The notes beneath the pieces are model-generated. The model saw nothing but the letters and a program-made list of their open reading frames with translations. It had not been told where the DNA came from and did no database searches. DNA of 64,000 nucleotides. Origin: Alkalicoccus luteus. GTDB lineage: Bacteria > Bacillota > Bacilli > Bacillales > Salisediminibacteriaceae. Location of the stretch: assembly GCA_052061695.1 (NCBI GenBank), contig JBPZEY010000009.1; one strand, 5' to 3'. Within the stretch, counting starts at the first letter, position 1; each line of letters starts with the position of its first letter. Shown here one piece after another: positions 25,281-34,187 of the stretch. The position numbers were made by a program, and so were the translations under genes.

Positions 25281-25460
25281 TCACGATCCGCGTCTGCCTT
25301 CAAAGACGATACGCTGATAGGCTACTTCCACGCCGCTTCCTTTTTCTTTTAATACCGGTTCTTCCATGCGCCGGACCGGCGTATAGCCTTCTTCTTCCAT
25401 GCGCCGAAGACAATCATCAATCGTTTCATTCGTTTCTACATAAAACTTTTTCTTTGCCAT
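25281..25460 (-). CDS. yebG: NETI-motif small protein (YebG-like)
   Basis: 59 aa: begins MAKKKFYVETNETIDDCLRR with the NETI motif at residues 11-14 that names the family, followed by a repeated RRMEE element and ending VAYQRIVFEGRRGS. Function unknown. The position between pbuG and purE is the same as yebG in B. subtilis, supporting orthology. Its ATG at 25460 is preceded by GGAAGGGTAGG, and its own terminator follows the stop closely. Confidence 0.9.
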   Translation of the reverse strand: MAKKKFYVETNETIDDCLRRMEEEGYTPVRRMEEPVLKEKGSGVEVAYQRIVFEGRRGS

Positions 25461-25535
25461 CGATTCCTACCCTTCCTTGAGCACGTCTTCTTCTGTCAGT
25501 TTATCACAGGAATACGGCTTCTTTAAGCTGCAAGG

Positions 25536-26849
25536 TTATTCACCGAGATAAACAAAGTAAGCAATGAAGACGAAGAAGAGTACATACATAATCGGATGAA
25601 CTTCCTTTGCCCGTCCTGAACAGATCATCGTGATCGGATACATAATAAAACCGAGGGCGATTCCAGTCGCGATGCTGTACGTCAGCGGCATCGCGATCAT
25701 CGTGAAGAAAGCCGGCACAGCAATCTCGAACTTCTTCCAATCAATGTTGGCAATCGCTCCTGCCATGAGAACACCGACAACAATCAGTGCAGGCGCTGTA
25801 ACAGATTCCGTGATAACAGCGAGCAACGGCGAGAACAGCAGTGCAATCAGAAACAGACCGCCTGTAACGAGGGAGGCAAATCCAGTTCTTGCTCCAGCAG
25901 CGATACCGGACGTGGATTCAATATATGCCGTCGTTGTTGATGTACCGAGCACGGCCCCGACAGACGTTGCAGAAGCATCTGCCAACAACGCACGCTGCGC
26001 TCTCGGCAGCTTGTTGTCCTTTGTAAAACCTGCCTGATTTGCCACGGCATACAGCGTACCGGCTGTATCGAAGAAATCGACAAACAAAAACGTCAAAATA
26101 ACAATCATCAGCTGTACGGTAAAGATCTCACCGAGCGACATTTCTGCAAACGGTGTAAATGCAGCACCAAACGTAGGCGCAAGGCTTGGAACCGAACCAA
26201 CGATTGCACCCGGCATCGGAATAACACCCGTGAGCACTCCGAGTACGGCGGTAGCCACAAGTCCGTAAAAAATACCGCCGCGCAGCCCCAGACTCATAAA
26301 AATAACGGTGATCACGATACCTGCTACAGCAAGCAAGGTGGATGGCGCGCCAAGATTGCCGATTTCCACAAGTGTTGCTTCAGACATCACAACAATCTCA
26401 GCGTTCTGCAATCCAATAAAGGCGATAAACAGCCCGATCCCGGCACCTGCTGCAAATTTCAGCTCAGCTGGAATCGCATTGATGATCAATTCCCGAATTC
26501 CGACAACCGTGATGATGATGAAAATAATACCTGAAATAAACACCCCGAGGAGCGCAGTCTCCCAAGGAATTCCCATGCCGATGACGACAGAGTATGTAAA
26601 GAAGGCGTTCAGCCCCATTCCAGGTGCCAGCGCAATGGGGTATTTTGCAATAAGCCCCATAATAATCGTTCCGATAGCGGCAGCAAGCGCTGTTGCCACG
26701 TATACTGCCCCTTCGTCCATTCCCGTCGGTGCCAGCACCGATGGATTGACGAATAAAATATAGGCCATGGCGAGAAACGTCGTCAGGCCTCCAAGAAATT
26801 CTCTCGAATACGTCGTGCCGAGTTCATCAAATTGAAAATAGCGGTTCAT
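25536..26849 (-). CDS. pbuG: Guanine/hypoxanthine permease (NCS2 family, PbuG)
   Basis: 437 aa, about a dozen or more membrane helices. It imports guanine and hypoxanthine. NCS2 AzgA-type features are visible: TYSREFLGGLTTFLAMAYILFVNP, ALAPGMGLNAFFTYSVV, FVDFFDTAGTLYAVANQAG and SATSVGAVLGTSTTTAYIES. The start is the ATG at 26849 (MNRYFQFDELG) behind GGAGGG; the longer frame to 26903 is untranslated leader. It is controlled by its own guanine riboswitch and stands between guaA and yebG as in B. subtilis. Confidence 0.96.
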   Translation of the reverse strand: MNRYFQFDELGTTYSREFLGGLTTFLAMAYILFVNPSVLAPTGMDEGAVYVATALAAAIGTIIMGLIAKYPIALAPGMGLNAFFTYSVVIGMGIPWETALLGVFISGIIFIIITVVGIRELIINAIPAELKFAAGAGIGLFIAFIGLQNAEIVVMSEATLVEIGNLGAPSTLLAVAGIVITVIFMSLGLRGGIFYGLVATAVLGVLTGVIPMPGAIVGSVPSLAPTFGAAFTPFAEMSLGEIFTVQLMIVILTFLFVDFFDTAGTLYAVANQAGFTKDNKLPRAQRALLADASATSVGAVLGTSTTTAYIESTSGIAAGARTGFASLVTGGLFLIALLFSPLLAVITESVTAPALIVVGVLMAGAIANIDWKKFEIAVPAFFTMIAMPLTYSIATGIALGFIMYPITMICSGRAKEVHPIMYVLFFVFIAYFVYLGE

Positions 26850-27001
26850 AACATGCAGTCCCTCCAACAATGATCTGTGTGATTGCCAGCTGTTGTTCAA
26901 CACGACCTGCGGCCCCGCTGCAGCTTCCGTCAGATGCTTCTTGCACAGCGGTCCAAGCGGCCGTCCTCTTTTCAGCGAACGATGGTCCTCTCATTGAATA
27001 A

Positions 27002-27032
27002 AGAAAAGGCATGCCAAAAAACGGCATGCCTG
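27002..27032 (-). terminator. Riboswitch-controlled terminator before pbuG
   Basis: Perfect 9-bp stem AGGCATGCC / GGCATGCCT with a T-rich loop, followed by TTTTC on the minus strand, about 150 bases before pbuG. The stretch 26850-27001 holds no gene. Confidence 0.85.
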
Positions 27033-27097
27033 AAAAGGAATTCGGATAGAAACTGCACAGATCCCGCACCTGACACGTGCCGGTCTGCAAAGTATCC

Positions 27098-27166
27098 GTC
27101 CGTAGTCAGACCGTTTCAGGCAGTCTGGTAGAAACTTTCGGGCCATATTCCCGAGATTATACGAAC
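27098..27166 (-). promoter_or_regulatory. Guanine riboswitch of pbuG
   Basis: Minus strand: GTTCGTATAATCTCGGG, AATATGGCCCGAAAG, TTTCTACC, then GACTACGGAC, closed by a 7-bp P1. The C in GAC-TACG points to guanine. The L3 loop (CCTGAAACGG) departs slightly from the usual ACCGTAAAT. Confidence 0.93.
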
Positions 27167-27193
27167 ATTCGACTTTTAATCACAACACGGCTT

Positions 27194-27222
27194 ATTTTAG
27201 CAGGGTGCCAGCAGCGTGTCAA
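27194..27222 (-). promoter_or_regulatory. SigA promoter of pbuG
   Basis: Minus strand TTGACA, exactly 17 bases, TAAAAT, about 30 bases upstream of the aptamer. Confidence 0.8.
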
Positions 27223-27270
27223 CGCTGTATCCGAATATTAAATTGTGAATAGAGATCTATTTTCGTTCTT

Positions 27271-28806
27271 TTACTCCCACTCGATGGTCGACGGCGGCTT
27301 AGAGGTGATATCGTAAACGACGCGGTTGACGTGCTTCACTTCATTGACTATTCGAACCGATATTTTCTCCAGAACATCGTATGGGATCCGTGCCCAGTCT
27401 GATGTCATTCCGTCAATAGAGGTAACTGCACGTACGCCGACCGTGTAGTCATAGGTGCGCTCATCCCCCATGACGCCAACACTGCGCATATCCGGCAGGG
27501 CAGTGAAATATTGCCAGATTTCACGGTCCAGTCCCGCTTTTTTAATTTCGTCGCGCAGAATAAAGTCTGATTCCCGAACAATCTCAAGCTTTTCCTCTGT
27601 AATTTCACCGAGAACACGAATACCAAGTCCTGGACCTGGGAACGGCTGTCTCCAAACGATTTCTTCCGGCAGACCAAGTTCGGTGCCGACTTTACGCACC
27701 TCATCTTTAAACAGCGTATTCAGCGGCTCAATCAGATCAAATTTCATATCTTCCGGCAGACCGCCGACGTTATGATGGGATTTGATCGTCTGAGCCGTAT
27801 CTGTTCCGCTTTCAATGATATCGGTATAAAGCGTTCCCTGAGCGAGAAAATCAACGTCTTCCAGCTTGCCAGCTTCTTCTTCAAACACGTAGATGAACTG
27901 ATTGCCGATAATTTTACGCTTTTGTTCCGGATCGCTGACACCTTCCAGCTTGCCAAGGAAGCGGTCCTGGGCATCAATTTTCATCAGGTTCATGTCGAAT
28001 CCTTCTCCGAATGTTTTCATCACGCTGTCTGCTTCTCCTTTACGGAGCAGACCGTGATCAATAAACATACAGATGAGCTGGTCGCCGATTGCTTTATGCA
28101 CAAGTGCTGCGACTACGGAAGAGTCTACGCCGCCGCTAAGCGCACAAAGTACTTTTTTGTCTCCTACACTCTCTCGGATTTTCTCTACTTCCATATCAAT
28201 GTAGCTTTCCATCGACCAGTTACCTTCACATCCGCAAATAGTGTAGACGAAGTTATGAAGCATGTCGTTGCCGTACTCTGAATTGCGAACTTCCGGATGA
28301 AACTGTACGCCGTACAGCTTTTTCTCTTCATTACTCATCGCTGCCACTGGGCAGGATACATTCGTCGCGTCAACCGTAAAGCCTTCAGGCGGAGCCTGTA
28401 CAAGATCACCGTGGCTCATCCATACCGTCTGCTGCTGCGGCAGTCCTGTAAACAGACCTGCATCGCGCTGTACGTCAATGGTCGCTTTACCATACTCGCG
28501 GTGGTTTGCTGCTGCTACGGCACCGCTGAAGTGATGGGTCATCAGCTGCATGCCGTAGCAAATACCGAGAACTGGCACATCCAGATTAAAAATATCCGGG
28601 TCACACTGCGGCGCGCCCTCTGCATAGACACTTCCCGGTCCCCCGGAAAAAATAATGCCGGAAGGGTTCATGTCCTTTATTTCCTCTGCTGTCAGCTTGC
28701 TGCTGACAAGCTCACTGAACACACCGAGGTCACGGATCCGGCGCGCAATCAGCTGATTGTACTGGCCTCCAAAGTCGAGCACAAGAATACGTTCGTTAAT
28801 TTCCAT
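27271..28806 (-). CDS. guaA: GMP synthase (glutamine-hydrolysing)
   Basis: 511 aa. It aminates XMP to GMP using glutamine and ATP. The N-terminal class-I amidotransferase has PVLGICYGMQLM with the nucleophile Cys and GVQFHPEV with the catalytic His-Glu. The ATP-pyrophosphatase domain has VLCALSGGVDSSVVAAL, and the C-terminal dimerisation domain ends KPPSTIEWE as in nearly all GuaA proteins. It has its own promoter and guanine riboswitch, so end-product guanine shuts it off. Confidence 0.99.
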   Translation of the reverse strand: MEINERILVLDFGGQYNQLIARRIRDLGVFSELVSSKLTAEEIKDMNPSGIIFSGGPGSVYAEGAPQCDPDIFNLDVPVLGICYGMQLMTHHFSGAVAAANHREYGKATIDVQRDAGLFTGLPQQQTVWMSHGDLVQAPPEGFTVDATNVSCPVAAMSNEEKKLYGVQFHPEVRNSEYGNDMLHNFVYTICGCEGNWSMESYIDMEVEKIRESVGDKKVLCALSGGVDSSVVAALVHKAIGDQLICMFIDHGLLRKGEADSVMKTFGEGFDMNLMKIDAQDRFLGKLEGVSDPEQKRKIIGNQFIYVFEEEAGKLEDVDFLAQGTLYTDIIESGTDTAQTIKSHHNVGGLPEDMKFDLIEPLNTLFKDEVRKVGTELGLPEEIVWRQPFPGPGLGIRVLGEITEEKLEIVRESDFILRDEIKKAGLDREIWQYFTALPDMRSVGVMGDERTYDYTVGVRAVTSIDGMTSDWARIPYDVLEKISVRIVNEVKHVNRVVYDITSKPPSTIEWE

Positions 28807-28900
28807 TGCTTTCCCCTCTCCAATCTAACAGTATCGCCCTCTCAGAGCGTTTCAATACCGCCTGCAGACGGCGAACGGGCCTTTACGCCCCGTCATCCTG

Positions 28901-28951
28901 AAAAAACCGGGAGCTGTCTCCGCATAAAAAAATACGAAGGCAGACTCCCGG
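28901..28951 (-). terminator. Riboswitch-controlled terminator before guaA
   Basis: Minus strand stem CCGGGAG / CTCCCGG with a 31-base loop, followed by TTTTTT. Its loop carries a 9-base segment (28936-28944) complementary to bases just beyond the aptamer (28968-28976). Confidence 0.85.
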
Positions 28952-28971
28952 CATAGACCAGAAAAAATCTG

Positions 28972-29042
28972 CCTTCATAGTCGGACCATTTAAGGTAGTC
29001 CGGTAGAGACTCTCAGGCCGTATTCCCGAGGATATATGAGGC
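28972..29042 (-). promoter_or_regulatory. Guanine riboswitch of guaA
   Basis: Minus strand: GCCTCATATATCC, GGAATACGGCCTGAGAG, TCTCTACC, then the L3 region ACCTTAAAT and GACTATGAAGGC, with P1 pairing of the ends. C at the specificity position indicates guanine. Confidence 0.93.
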
Positions 29043-29068
29043 ACCGTTCTTCAGTTAAATACTGCATC

Positions 29069-29097
29069 ATTGTATCAGCAGCAGAAAGGCAGGTCAA
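29069..29097 (-). promoter_or_regulatory. SigA promoter of guaA
   Basis: Minus strand TTGACC, 17 bases, TACAAT. The -35 overlaps the stop codon of the upstream transglutaminase gene, so guaA is transcribed separately from that block. Confidence 0.75.
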
Positions 29098-31379
29098 GCG
29101 CGCAGGGAGCGCATAATTTCCTCCCAGTCCCGGCGGCGGCGCTGCCATTCTCCTTCAGGTGTTCTGCCTCCATAGTAAATTCGTTCGTAGGAATTCGTGA
29201 GCTTCATCATCGCCTGCGAGCTTAGAGCCATGTCTACCCGCTTCGCATATTCACGCAGCGTTTCCCCGCCCCTTCGCGGAAGCCCTTCCGTTTGCAGCAT
29301 CCATAAAAGCCGCTCGTATGCATGCTCAAACGATTTGTCACTGCCGAAGAACCGGTAGCGGAACATGAAATAATAATTTTGCAGCACGTTCTGCTTTTGG
29401 TAGAGCACCATCACGACGATAAGCATCGGGATGGAAATCAACAGACTTTTCAGTGAGAACACCGGCGCTCCTTCTTCTCCGGAGTCATCCAGCTCGTCAC
29501 CGGACGGACCACCGTCTGCCCCTTCTTCCAGCAGCTCATCAAAGTCGCCGTCCGGCTCCGGAATTTCCGGATCCGGCGCTTCCTGATCCGGGAGGTCCGT
29601 GTCGATATCGACATCCACCGATTCCTCTTCAAAATCAGCATAGTTTGTAAAGCCCTGTGTTGGTTCGAACGGCACCCAGCCGACTTCCGGAAAATACACT
29701 TCCACCCAAGAATGTGCGTTCGAGTTTGCTACTTCATAGACGCTGCGCCCGTCTTCCAGCTCTTCCACTTCTTCTCCGGACGTGAAACCTTTTACCCAGC
29801 GTGCCGGAATATCAAGCGTCCGCAGCATAACGACCATAGACGTTGAATAATTGTCACAGTAGCCGACCTGTGTCTCAAACAGGAACTGATCTACATAGTC
29901 CTGTCCCTCTTCCGGAACAGGGACATCGGTTGTCTGATACTCAAAATCGTTCTGGTTAAAATACTGTTCAACTGCAACTGCAGTATCATAGCGGTTGTCA
30001 TACTCCGACGCGATATCGGCAGCAAGCTCTCCGACCCGCTCCGGAAGTTCGTCCGGAAGCTGCAAATAGCGTTCGGTAATTTCTTCAGGATCTTCGTCCG
30101 GCGCCCCTCTCAGGGCCTCAACCGGAAAAACGGCATCTTCAAATGCAAGCGTATAGCTGTCAAAGCGAACCGTTTCATCCGTAGTTGTCCGGGCCTGGAA
30201 ACGACCATTTGCCACGTCCGTATAAAACTGAAGCTCGCTGAGACCGAAGCTGCCATCGTCCGTTTCTCCCTGCACGTCGAGCACATCCTGAAGCTGACCG
30301 GGATAAAACAGCAGGCTGAAGTCAGCTTCTTCTGCCATTTCAATCTCCACCTCAGCTTCTTCAATGCCGGCAGCCTCCTGGAACATCCGGTAATCAATAC
30401 CGTCGCCAAACACCAGCTCTGATTCCACATAGCCAGGCTCTGACTCCCATCCCTGACCCGTATACGTAGCCTTTGATTCTCCGCGCCAGTAAGATTCACG
30501 GTCGGTTACCGCTTGAAAGACAGGTCCGTCATCCTGTACGAAACCGCCGCCGAGCCGTTCGTCGTTTTCACCATAGCCGACTCTGCGGACACTGCCGCTT
30601 CCGCTTCCGCTTCCGCCTCCCGTCAGCCCTTCCACACCTGCAAACCGCTCAAGAGCCGGTACCGGATCTGCCCACTGCGGCTCCGGTTTCGGAAGCAAAA
30701 AGCCCGCAGCAACCGCCGTACTGACGACTATAATCAGCGTATACATCCAGGCTGGAGAAATAAAGGTGCCCCTTCTCCGTCCGATCGCACGCTCTTCATC
30801 CTGCACATTTAACATATGAAGCAGCGTTAAAATAAAGAATCCGATGACGACGACCCTTACAATTGCCTGTGAAGCGTCTACGACCGTAAATGTATCCAGG
30901 ATCGTTATATAGACGATGGTGCTGAACAAAAAGAAAAAAACCTTCCTGGTATGCAGCACCCAGAAATACAGCAGGTAGCTGATCAAGGCGAGCAGCATAA
31001 ACAAGAGAAACGTCCGGAAAAAATCGCTTAGATCAGCAAAATTGCCGGAAAGAATGGCGGACACATTCACTGTCAGCTCACCTGCAAACTGCTGGATCGT
31101 TGCCCCGCCGCCCTCTCTGGATAAAAAGCTTCCTTCTCCAAAAATCAGGTGCAGCCCGAATAAGCTTCCTCCAAAAACAAGCGGAGCGGTGATGAATGCC
31201 GGCATTCGGAAGTAGACGAGCACGGCGCTGAACAAGGTAAACCAAATAAATACTTCCATTTGCCCAGTCGCTGTGATTACCGGAATCGGCCGCAGCCACT
31301 CCCACACGAGCAGGAATGTCAGCGCATAAATAAACAAATGAGTGATGGATGTTTTTGTTTTAGTCTGCATCTGCTTCAC
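29094..31379 (-). CDS. yebA: Membrane transglutaminase-like protein (TgpA/YebA family)
   Basis: 761 aa. Residues 1-230 contain about six membrane helices. A long extracellular region follows, very rich in Asp and Glu, with the transglutaminase-like core at about 470-580: VGYCDNYSTSMVVMLRTLDIPARWVKG carries the catalytic Cys and NSNAHSWVEVYFPEVGWVPFEP the His and acidic residue. A last helix near 630-650 and a cytoplasmic C-terminal domain (DUF4129-like) end the protein. The physiological substrate is not known. It forms an operon with the MoxR ATPase and DUF58 genes, the arrangement of yeaC-yeaD-yebA in B. subtilis. The acidic ectodomain fits a salt-adapted cell. Confidence 0.9.
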   Translation of the reverse strand: MKQMQTKTKTSITHLFIYALTFLLVWEWLRPIPVITATGQMEVFIWFTLFSAVLVYFRMPAFITAPLVFGGSLFGLHLIFGEGSFLSREGGGATIQQFAGELTVNVSAILSGNFADLSDFFRTFLLFMLLALISYLLYFWVLHTRKVFFFLFSTIVYITILDTFTVVDASQAIVRVVVIGFFILTLLHMLNVQDEERAIGRRRGTFISPAWMYTLIIVVSTAVAAGFLLPKPEPQWADPVPALERFAGVEGLTGGGSGSGSGSVRRVGYGENDERLGGGFVQDDGPVFQAVTDRESYWRGESKATYTGQGWESEPGYVESELVFGDGIDYRMFQEAAGIEEAEVEIEMAEEADFSLLFYPGQLQDVLDVQGETDDGSFGLSELQFYTDVANGRFQARTTTDETVRFDSYTLAFEDAVFPVEALRGAPDEDPEEITERYLQLPDELPERVGELAADIASEYDNRYDTAVAVEQYFNQNDFEYQTTDVPVPEEGQDYVDQFLFETQVGYCDNYSTSMVVMLRTLDIPARWVKGFTSGEEVEELEDGRSVYEVANSNAHSWVEVYFPEVGWVPFEPTQGFTNYADFEEESVDVDIDTDLPDQEAPDPEIPEPDGDFDELLEEGADGGPSGDELDDSGEEGAPVFSLKSLLISIPMLIVVMVLYQKQNVLQNYYFMFRYRFFGSDKSFEHAYERLLWMLQTEGLPRRGGETLREYAKRVDMALSSQAMMKLTNSYERIYYGGRTPEGEWQRRRRDWEEIMRSLRA

Positions 31380-31383
31380 TGAA

Positions 31384-32616
31384 TCACCCTTCTCCGCTCA
31401 TACTTTCCCGGGACCAACGGCCGTCTGAAAGAAGGTAGGCATCCGCCCCTGCATCACGCAGCTCCTTCAATCTCCGGTATTCCCAGGCATCCACCTGTTT
31501 GTTTTTGTCCAGTAAGGCAGCAAAGACGCGCACGCCTCGTGAAAGAAGTATCCTGCATCGATTCATAACGTCATCTGTCAGCTCGACTGTCACCAGGATC
31601 AGCGTGACGCCATCCGGTATGTCATCTTCAAACGGAAGAAACGAAGCACCGAATGATCCTTGGGCAGAAGGTGACGTCTGCGCCAAGTACGAAATCATCT
31701 CTTTCTGCTGATCTGAAGCGAGCCCGACCGGAAATCGTTTCAAATCGTCACCGATCGACCATAAGCCAATATGCAGCTGTTCCCGGTAGGCGTACATAAT
31801 GATGGATGTAACCAGCTCAATCGCTTTCTCATAGGCATCTGAAACAGCAAAGCTTGAATCCGGAACGCGGTTGTTGAAAGCGACGAGAAAGTTTTGTCCA
31901 ATGTATTCTTCGAACTCTTTCGTCATCAGCTTTGACGCCCTTGCTGTTGCTTTCCAGTCCAGACTTGTCAGTTTGTCTCCGGGCACATATTCTCTTGCTC
32001 CGGCAATAGAAGTGCGGTCCTCGATAAAATCCTGCATCGTCAATGACGTTTCAATATCATGTTTTTCATATGCTTCCCATTGGTCGATGTCGAAATAGTT
32101 CGGGTACACGAGCAGCTCTCCCGGAATCGAGGCAAATGTCTCTTTATGGAAGAAACCAAACAAATCACTCGTGGAAAGCTTCACTCCATAAGAATAGTAC
32201 TTCCCGCGCTTCAGCTCCGGAATGGTGTAGCTGTAAGTAAGCCGCTTTTGCAAAGTAGGATAAAAAATCATTTTAGAAGCCTGATACGGAAGCTGCTTGG
32301 TTAAGGCATCCTCTGCAATATCTTCTACTGCTAAGTATAAAAATGGAAACGGCCAGCTCCGCTCAATTTCAATTTCCGTTCGGAGCTCGGTACCAGCGGG
32401 CATGGCACCCTCCCCGGTATGACGCTTGACTCGAAAGCTTCCAAGCGGGATCAGCGCGTACAGCACCATAAGAATAAACAGCGTCATCACGCTGTAAAAT
32501 AGAAACCAGCTGACAAAATTCCCTTGAAACATCGCATAGCTGAAAAGACCGGCTGCCACCGCGATAGCAGCCGTTCCTTTTAAAATCCGTTTCGTCCAAA
32601 ACCAAATGTGCTTCAT
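31384..32616 (-). CDS. yeaD: DUF58 domain protein (YeaD-like)
   Basis: 410 aa. Two hydrophobic segments lie in the first 65 residues, followed by a beta-rich region and a C-terminal DUF58 domain (about 190-300) containing EDRTSIAGAREYVPGDKLTSLDWKATARASKLMTKEFEE, quoted here in part as the family's central block, then a von Willebrand-A-like fold. Proteins of this type act with MoxR ATPases in membrane or cell-envelope assembly, but the exact role is unknown. It overlaps the MoxR gene by 4 bases and is followed after 4 bases by the transglutaminase gene. Confidence 0.9.
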   Translation of the reverse strand: MKHIWFWTKRILKGTAAIAVAAGLFSYAMFQGNFVSWFLFYSVMTLFILMVLYALIPLGSFRVKRHTGEGAMPAGTELRTEIEIERSWPFPFLYLAVEDIAEDALTKQLPYQASKMIFYPTLQKRLTYSYTIPELKRGKYYSYGVKLSTSDLFGFFHKETFASIPGELLVYPNYFDIDQWEAYEKHDIETSLTMQDFIEDRTSIAGAREYVPGDKLTSLDWKATARASKLMTKEFEEYIGQNFLVAFNNRVPDSSFAVSDAYEKAIELVTSIIMYAYREQLHIGLWSIGDDLKRFPVGLASDQQKEMISYLAQTSPSAQGSFGASFLPFEDDIPDGVTLILVTVELTDDVMNRCRILLSRGVRVFAALLDKNKQVDAWEYRRLKELRDAGADAYLLSDGRWSRESMSGEG

Positions 32617-33590
32617 TGCGCCTGCTCGTTCCCTGCCGGTACGCGAACCTGCTCAATAACTTCCTTTACTATTTTGGAAGGGGTCGTTTCAGACAGCTTT
32701 GCGTCTGAGCTGAGCAGAACCCGGTGCTCAAGTGCAAACGGTGCGAGGTATTTTACATCATCCGGAATGACATAATCACGGTTTTGCAGCAGCGCGTATG
32801 CCTGAGCCGCTTTCATGATCGCGATGGAAGCCCGTGGACTTCCACCGAGATACACGGCGTGATGCTGTCTCGTCGCCGAGGTGATGCTGATAATGTATTC
32901 TTTGACGTTGTCCTGCACATACACTTCTTTCGCCTGCTTCTGCAGGTCCAGAAGTTCGTTAAGCGTCATGACGCTCTCCAGCGTCTCAATCGGATGCTCC
33001 CTTTCGACACGCGTCAGCACTTCCATTTCCTCCGCTTTTGTCGGATAACCGATGCGGAATTTAAATAAAAAACGGTCCAGCTGAGCTTCCGGGAGTGGAT
33101 ACGTGCCGCCGTATTCGAACGGATTTTGTGTCGCCATTACAAAAAACGGCTGCTCGAGTTCTCTCGTTTCCCCGTCCGTCGTCACGCTGCCCTCTTCCAG
33201 TGCCTCAAGGAGAGCCGCCTGTGTTTTAGGTGATGTCCGGTTAATCTCATCTGCCAGAACGATATTGGCCATCACCGGCCCCGGCCGGAATTGAAATTCC
33301 AGTGTCTTCTGATTAAAAATAGACACACCGGTGACATCAGACGGGAGCAAATCCGGCGTAAACTGAATCCGCTTAAATTCCGCTCCCAGCGATTTTGCAA
33401 TCGCACGAACCATCATCGTTTTTCCTACACCCGGAACGTCCTCCAGCAGCACGTGTCCGCCGCTTAAGATCGCAATGAGGCTGAGCTCGATCTCCGCCCG
33501 TTTTCCAACTACTACTTTCTCGACATTTTGAATCAGCTTTTCTATTTGAGGCTGCTCTACAAGAGAGCGCTCCTGTTTACGTTTCATCAT
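32613..33590 (-). CDS. yeaC: MoxR-family AAA+ ATPase (YeaC-like)
   Basis: 325 aa. Walker A is LLEDVPGVGKTMMVRAIA, Walker B IVLADEINRTSPKTQAALLEA, and the sensor region FVMATQNPFEYGGTYPLPEAQLDRF is typical of MoxR chaperone-like ATPases. It has no membrane segments. MoxR proteins work with DUF58/VWA partners, here the next gene, to assemble or activate a protein complex. GGAGG precedes two adjacent Met codons; the first is given. It is the first gene of the three-gene block. Confidence 0.95.
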   Translation of the reverse strand: MMKRKQERSLVEQPQIEKLIQNVEKVVVGKRAEIELSLIAILSGGHVLLEDVPGVGKTMMVRAIAKSLGAEFKRIQFTPDLLPSDVTGVSIFNQKTLEFQFRPGPVMANIVLADEINRTSPKTQAALLEALEEGSVTTDGETRELEQPFFVMATQNPFEYGGTYPLPEAQLDRFLFKFRIGYPTKAEEMEVLTRVEREHPIETLESVMTLNELLDLQKQAKEVYVQDNVKEYIISITSATRQHHAVYLGGSPRASIAIMKAAQAYALLQNRDYVIPDDVKYLAPFALEHRVLLSSDAKLSETTPSKIVKEVIEQVRVPAGNEQAQ

Positions 33591-33720
33591 GACCTGCCAT
33601 CCTCCTTCATACGAGTACGGGTCTGTAAGTATCCACGTTCCATTTTAGCATGAATGATCTAAAATATCGCTTCTCACACCATGCAGGACTGGTGCATGTT
33701 AAATCGCACATCTTAGACGT

Positions 33721-33749
33721 AAAAAGACCATGACGGCATGTCATGGTCC
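33721..33749 (-). terminator. Terminator after the YflT-like gene
   Basis: Minus strand stem GACCATGACA / TGTCATGGTC-type pairing with a short loop, followed by TTTTT. The rest of 33591-33826 holds no gene I can see. Confidence 0.8.
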
Positions 33750-33826
33750 CAGGTTCGTCTTCCCTAATCAGCTCCGTTTGTTTGTCAGGACAGCAGGGTG
33801 TTCAGCTTGCAGATTCATGCAGCGGC

Positions 33827-34117
33827 TTAAAATCCTTGCTTCATCTGATGATGCGGCATGTGGTGATGGCCTTTTGGTGTCCGGTGTTCATCCAGCGTTT
33901 CTTCTTCTTCAACTGGAATACGGCCGATCTCTTTTTCAACTTCAACGAGCACGACGTAATTTCCCTGCTCAAACTCTTTTTCAAAGTGACGGGCTTCCTC
34001 GTCGTCTTTATGAATAAACTGGATGTGATCGTGTTCGACGCCTTTTAATTCCAGCTCCCGGATCACGGCATCCTTTTGATCGAGTGACTTCATTACAGCA
34101 ACAATCTGCTTGTCCAT
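33827..34117 (-). CDS. Small YflT-like stress protein with His-rich tail
   Basis: 96 aa. The N-terminal 60 residues resemble the YflT/GsiB-neighbour 'general stress protein 17M' fold (IVAVMKSLDQKDAVIRELELKG, then the HDHIQFIHKDD segment). The C-terminal tail KGHHHMPHHQMKQGF is rich in His and Met, suggesting metal binding, though that is an inference. I choose the ATG at 34117 because GGAGGTG lies 7 bases upstream; the GTG at 34126 is part of that site. It lies in the same direction as the putative selenoprotein gene, 70 bases downstream of it. Confidence 0.7.
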   Translation of the reverse strand: MDKQIVAVMKSLDQKDAVIRELELKGVEHDHIQFIHKDDEEARHFEKEFEQGNYVVLVEVEKEIGRIPVEEEETLDEHRTPKGHHHMPHHQMKQGF

Positions 34118-34187
34118 ATCAGGCACCTCCGTCCTCTATCAGCGTTAATCTTCTATACCCGCCGCAGCGGGATTGAAACGCTGCCGC

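Noticed and set aside
25109..25480. 123-aa plus-strand frame over yebG
   Set aside because: Shadow of yebG and its terminator; composition not protein-like.
27217..27235. PurBox-like sequence (ATCCGAATATTA) near the pbuG promoter
   Set aside because: Only one box with a changed core; the expected inverted partner is not at the right distance.
33679..33697. Imperfect palindrome upstream of the MoxR gene
   Set aside because: Short and centred on a loop of chance length; no supporting promoter geometry.
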